Below, piece after piece: positions 62,660 to 64,000 of a stretch of DNA of 64,000 nucleotides. A program made the position numbers and the translations under genes. The stretch comes from Myxococcus xanthus (GTDB lineage: Bacteria > Myxococcota > Myxococcia > Myxococcales > Myxococcaceae): assembly GCF_900106535.1 (NCBI RefSeq), contig NZ_FNOH01000003.1, positions 1 to 64,000 of the forward strand, given 5' to 3'. How positions within the stretch are numbered: position 1 is the first letter of the stretch; the number at the start of each line of letters is the position of its first letter. The notes under the pieces are model-generated. The model had not been told where the DNA came from and did no database searches. It saw nothing but the letters and a program-made list of their open reading frames with translations.

Positions 62660-63582
62660 CACTCCTCCATCGCGGCGGGCAGTGGCCGAGGGCCTCGCCA
62701 CATGGACAGCCAGATGCGCAGGAAGGACGGTCGCGCCACCTCCGGGTCCACGTAGCGCCCCAGGTAGAGCCAGGGCACGTGCGGGTGCCGGTGATGGGCC
62801 CGGTGATAGTGGTAGTTGAGGAACAGCCACCGCACCGGAGCGGCCACGCGCAGGTCCCACGCGCCGTCACGGACATGCAGCGGTGACCACGCATGGTCCG
62901 CGTACTGGAGCGCGCTCCAGTTGACGGCGAAGGCCGCGTAGCAGAGCCCCCACCCCATCGCGGACACATCCAGCGCCACCACGAGCCCGGCCTGCACACA
63001 GGCCGCCAGCAGCACCTCCGCGCGGATGGCACCTCCGGAAGCGGCTTCCAGGCGTCCGAGGTACGCGTCCGCGCCCGTCTGCTCGCCGTACCGGGTGCCC
63101 GTGCCGCGAAGCCGGTGCAGCAATCCGGGAACGAGCGCGAAGACCACCGCCCCCACCGGGACGAACAGCCAGTAGAGCCCGGTGAGGATGGAGTACCACT
63201 GCGCCCGCTTCAGGAAGCGGTTGTCTCCGGGCCGGAAGTAGTCGAACTGCTCCAGGTGCGTCCGGTTGTGGCGGTGGTGATTCAGGTGGAAGGCGCGCTG
63301 CATCGTGAAGGACGTGGGGAAGAACGCCGCGGCGAACCGGCCCAGCGTGTCGTTCACCCACCGCACGGGGTGCAGCACGCCGTGCGTGGCCTCATGCAGC
63401 AGCGAGAACACGGTGTTGTTGACGAACGAGAAGACCACCGCGGCCAGTGCCTGGATCGCGAGCCGCTCCGCGTGTGACGCCAGCCACAAGCATCCGGCAC
63501 AGGCCGCCATGGCGCAGACCAGGAGCACGGCGTTGAGCGCGGCTGGAATCGGAGTTCCCACGCCCTCACCCTCTGTCGTCAT
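62659..63582 (-). CDS. Membrane fatty-acid-desaturase-type di-iron enzyme
   Basis: Integral-membrane non-heme di-iron oxygenase/desaturase, 307 residues, with all three His boxes: LLHEATHG (H63, H67), FHLNHHRHNR (H99, H102, H103) and NYHYHRAHHRHPH (H260, H263, H264). Four or more membrane segments are visible. The family includes acyl-lipid desaturases and also carotenoid and sterol hydroxylases or ketolases, so the substrate may be an acyl or an isoprenoid chain. The start at 63582 overlaps the upstream Rieske gene by 17 bp, and its stop overlaps the PAP2/prenyl synthase start, so the three are coupled. Confidence 0.92.
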   Translation of the reverse strand: MTTEGEGVGTPIPAALNAVLLVCAMAACAGCLWLASHAERLAIQALAAVVFSFVNNTVFSLLHEATHGVLHPVRWVNDTLGRFAAAFFPTSFTMQRAFHLNHHRHNRTHLEQFDYFRPGDNRFLKRAQWYSILTGLYWLFVPVGAVVFALVPGLLHRLRGTGTRYGEQTGADAYLGRLEAASGGAIRAEVLLAACVQAGLVVALDVSAMGWGLCYAAFAVNWSALQYADHAWSPLHVRDGAWDLRVAAPVRWLFLNYHYHRAHHRHPHVPWLYLGRYVDPEVARPSFLRIWLSMWRGPRPLPAAMEE

Positions 63583-64000
63583 CGGGCGCCTCCGGCAGGC
63601 TGTCGGTGAAGTCGAGCACCTGGCGCAGCACCGGGTCCGCCGCCGCCCCCGCCCGGTTGAAGCGCATCCCGTCGAGCACGGACAGGTCGCGCCGCAGGAA
63701 CGACGTGAACAGCCACCGCGACACCTGGAGCGCCAACCAGTCCACGCCCGGAAGCCGGCTGCGGCGCGCGGCGAAGGCGAGCCGCACGAACAACCCCTCC
63801 TCGCTCTGATGAAGGCCCGCGAGCAACGCGCTGCGCGTGCGTCCCAGGTCGCTCTCCACGGACAGGAGCGTTCCGCCATGCAACGTGAGCGTGACACCGA
63901 TGCGATCGCCGGACAGGAACTTCATCACCCGGTCACTGAGCCCGCTGCCCGTGACGCGGGACGTGTACCGCACGCGCAAGGTGAACGGGTCCGGGCGCTC
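63566..64000 (-). CDS. Rieske-type oxygenase, C-terminal part (partial at window edge)
   Basis: The frame is open to the right edge, giving the last 144 residues. They resemble the C-terminal catalytic region of VanA/ring-hydroxylating Rieske oxygenases: VRYTSRVTGSGLSD, HQSEEGLFVRLAFAAR, and RRDLSVLDGMRFNRA. The Rieske [2Fe-2S] domain and iron ligands would lie outside the window, so the call is provisional. It is the most upstream visible gene of the operon with the desaturase and PAP2/prenyl-synthase fusion. No start is visible. Confidence 0.6.
   Translation of the reverse strand, partial: ERPDPFTLRVRYTSRVTGSGLSDRVMKFLSGDRIGVTLTLHGGTLLSVESDLGRTRSALLAGLHQSEEGLFVRLAFAARRSRLPGVDWLALQVSRWLFTSFLRRDLSVLDGMRFNRAGAAADPVLRQVLDFTDSLPEAPDDDRG

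Overview
The window is a high-GC chromosomal segment in which almost every gene has strong third-position G/C. It carries families typical of Myxococcus-like deltaproteobacteria (Myxococcota): a DUF2378-type protein, many predicted lipoproteins, NtrC-type sigma-54 regulation, an orphan GspG pseudopilin, a DUF1592/DUF1552 pair and a trpS-scpA-scpB-rluB string. The genus is inferred from gene content only. No rRNA, tRNA, CRISPR array, prophage or origin was seen.

Layout. 1-800: remnants of two insertion sequences (an IS630-type transposase N-terminus cut by the window edge, and a decayed IS3-type OrfA scrap). 801-8065: envelope and RNA genes (Cys-rich Sel1-like lipoprotein, LpxR-like lipid A deacylase, SppA, RtcA, CocE-type secreted hydrolase). 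8136-11128: a coupled membrane histidine kinase / NtrC-type regulator. 11467-18217: mixed housekeeping, transport and unknown genes. 18248-23235: a coupled three-gene operon with two cholesterol-oxidase-like GMC flavoproteins, each with a CxxCxxCxxxC motif, and an alpha/beta hydrolase with Cys as apparent nucleophile. 23387-26667: ELW-repeat lipoprotein, orphan gspG with a sigma-54-like promoter, glutamine amidotransferase, Cys-rich lipoprotein. 26753-31229: DUF1592 (CxxCH) and DUF1552 (Tat) pair, then TesB. 31497-33394: a bile-acid/sodium-symporter-family carrier coupled to an outer-membrane-like protein. 33477-39451: SlyD, the MrfB/MrfA nuclease-helicase repair pair, an ion-transporter-like permease. 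39467-45445: lipoprotein, a stand-alone MshEN (probable c-di-GMP receptor), and a TPR/cyclic-nucleotide-domain protein coupled to a HEAT-repeat lipoprotein. 45520-50834: rluB with a very long repetitive Arg/Gly/Phe tail, scpB, scpA, trpS. 51093-58360: DUF4388-like protein, XerD, membrane protein, YciO-type protein, two overlapping cation/proton antiporters preceded by a small PII-like protein, and a KGG-repeat stress protein. 58670-61172: VTT/DedA-type membrane protein, patatin, NTF2-like protein. 61160-64000: an overlapping operon of Rieske-type oxygenase (partial), membrane fatty-acid-type desaturase, and a fusion of a PAP2 domain with a squalene/phytoene-synthase-like domain.

The most unusual systems are the right-end oxygenase/desaturase/PAP2-prenyl-synthase operon, the twin GMC plus Cys-hydrolase operon, the PII-like plus twin-antiporter unit, and the stand-alone MshEN receptor. 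Gene starts were chosen from signal peptides, family N-termini and visible ribosome binding sites. Family names come from recognisable motifs; no database search was possible.
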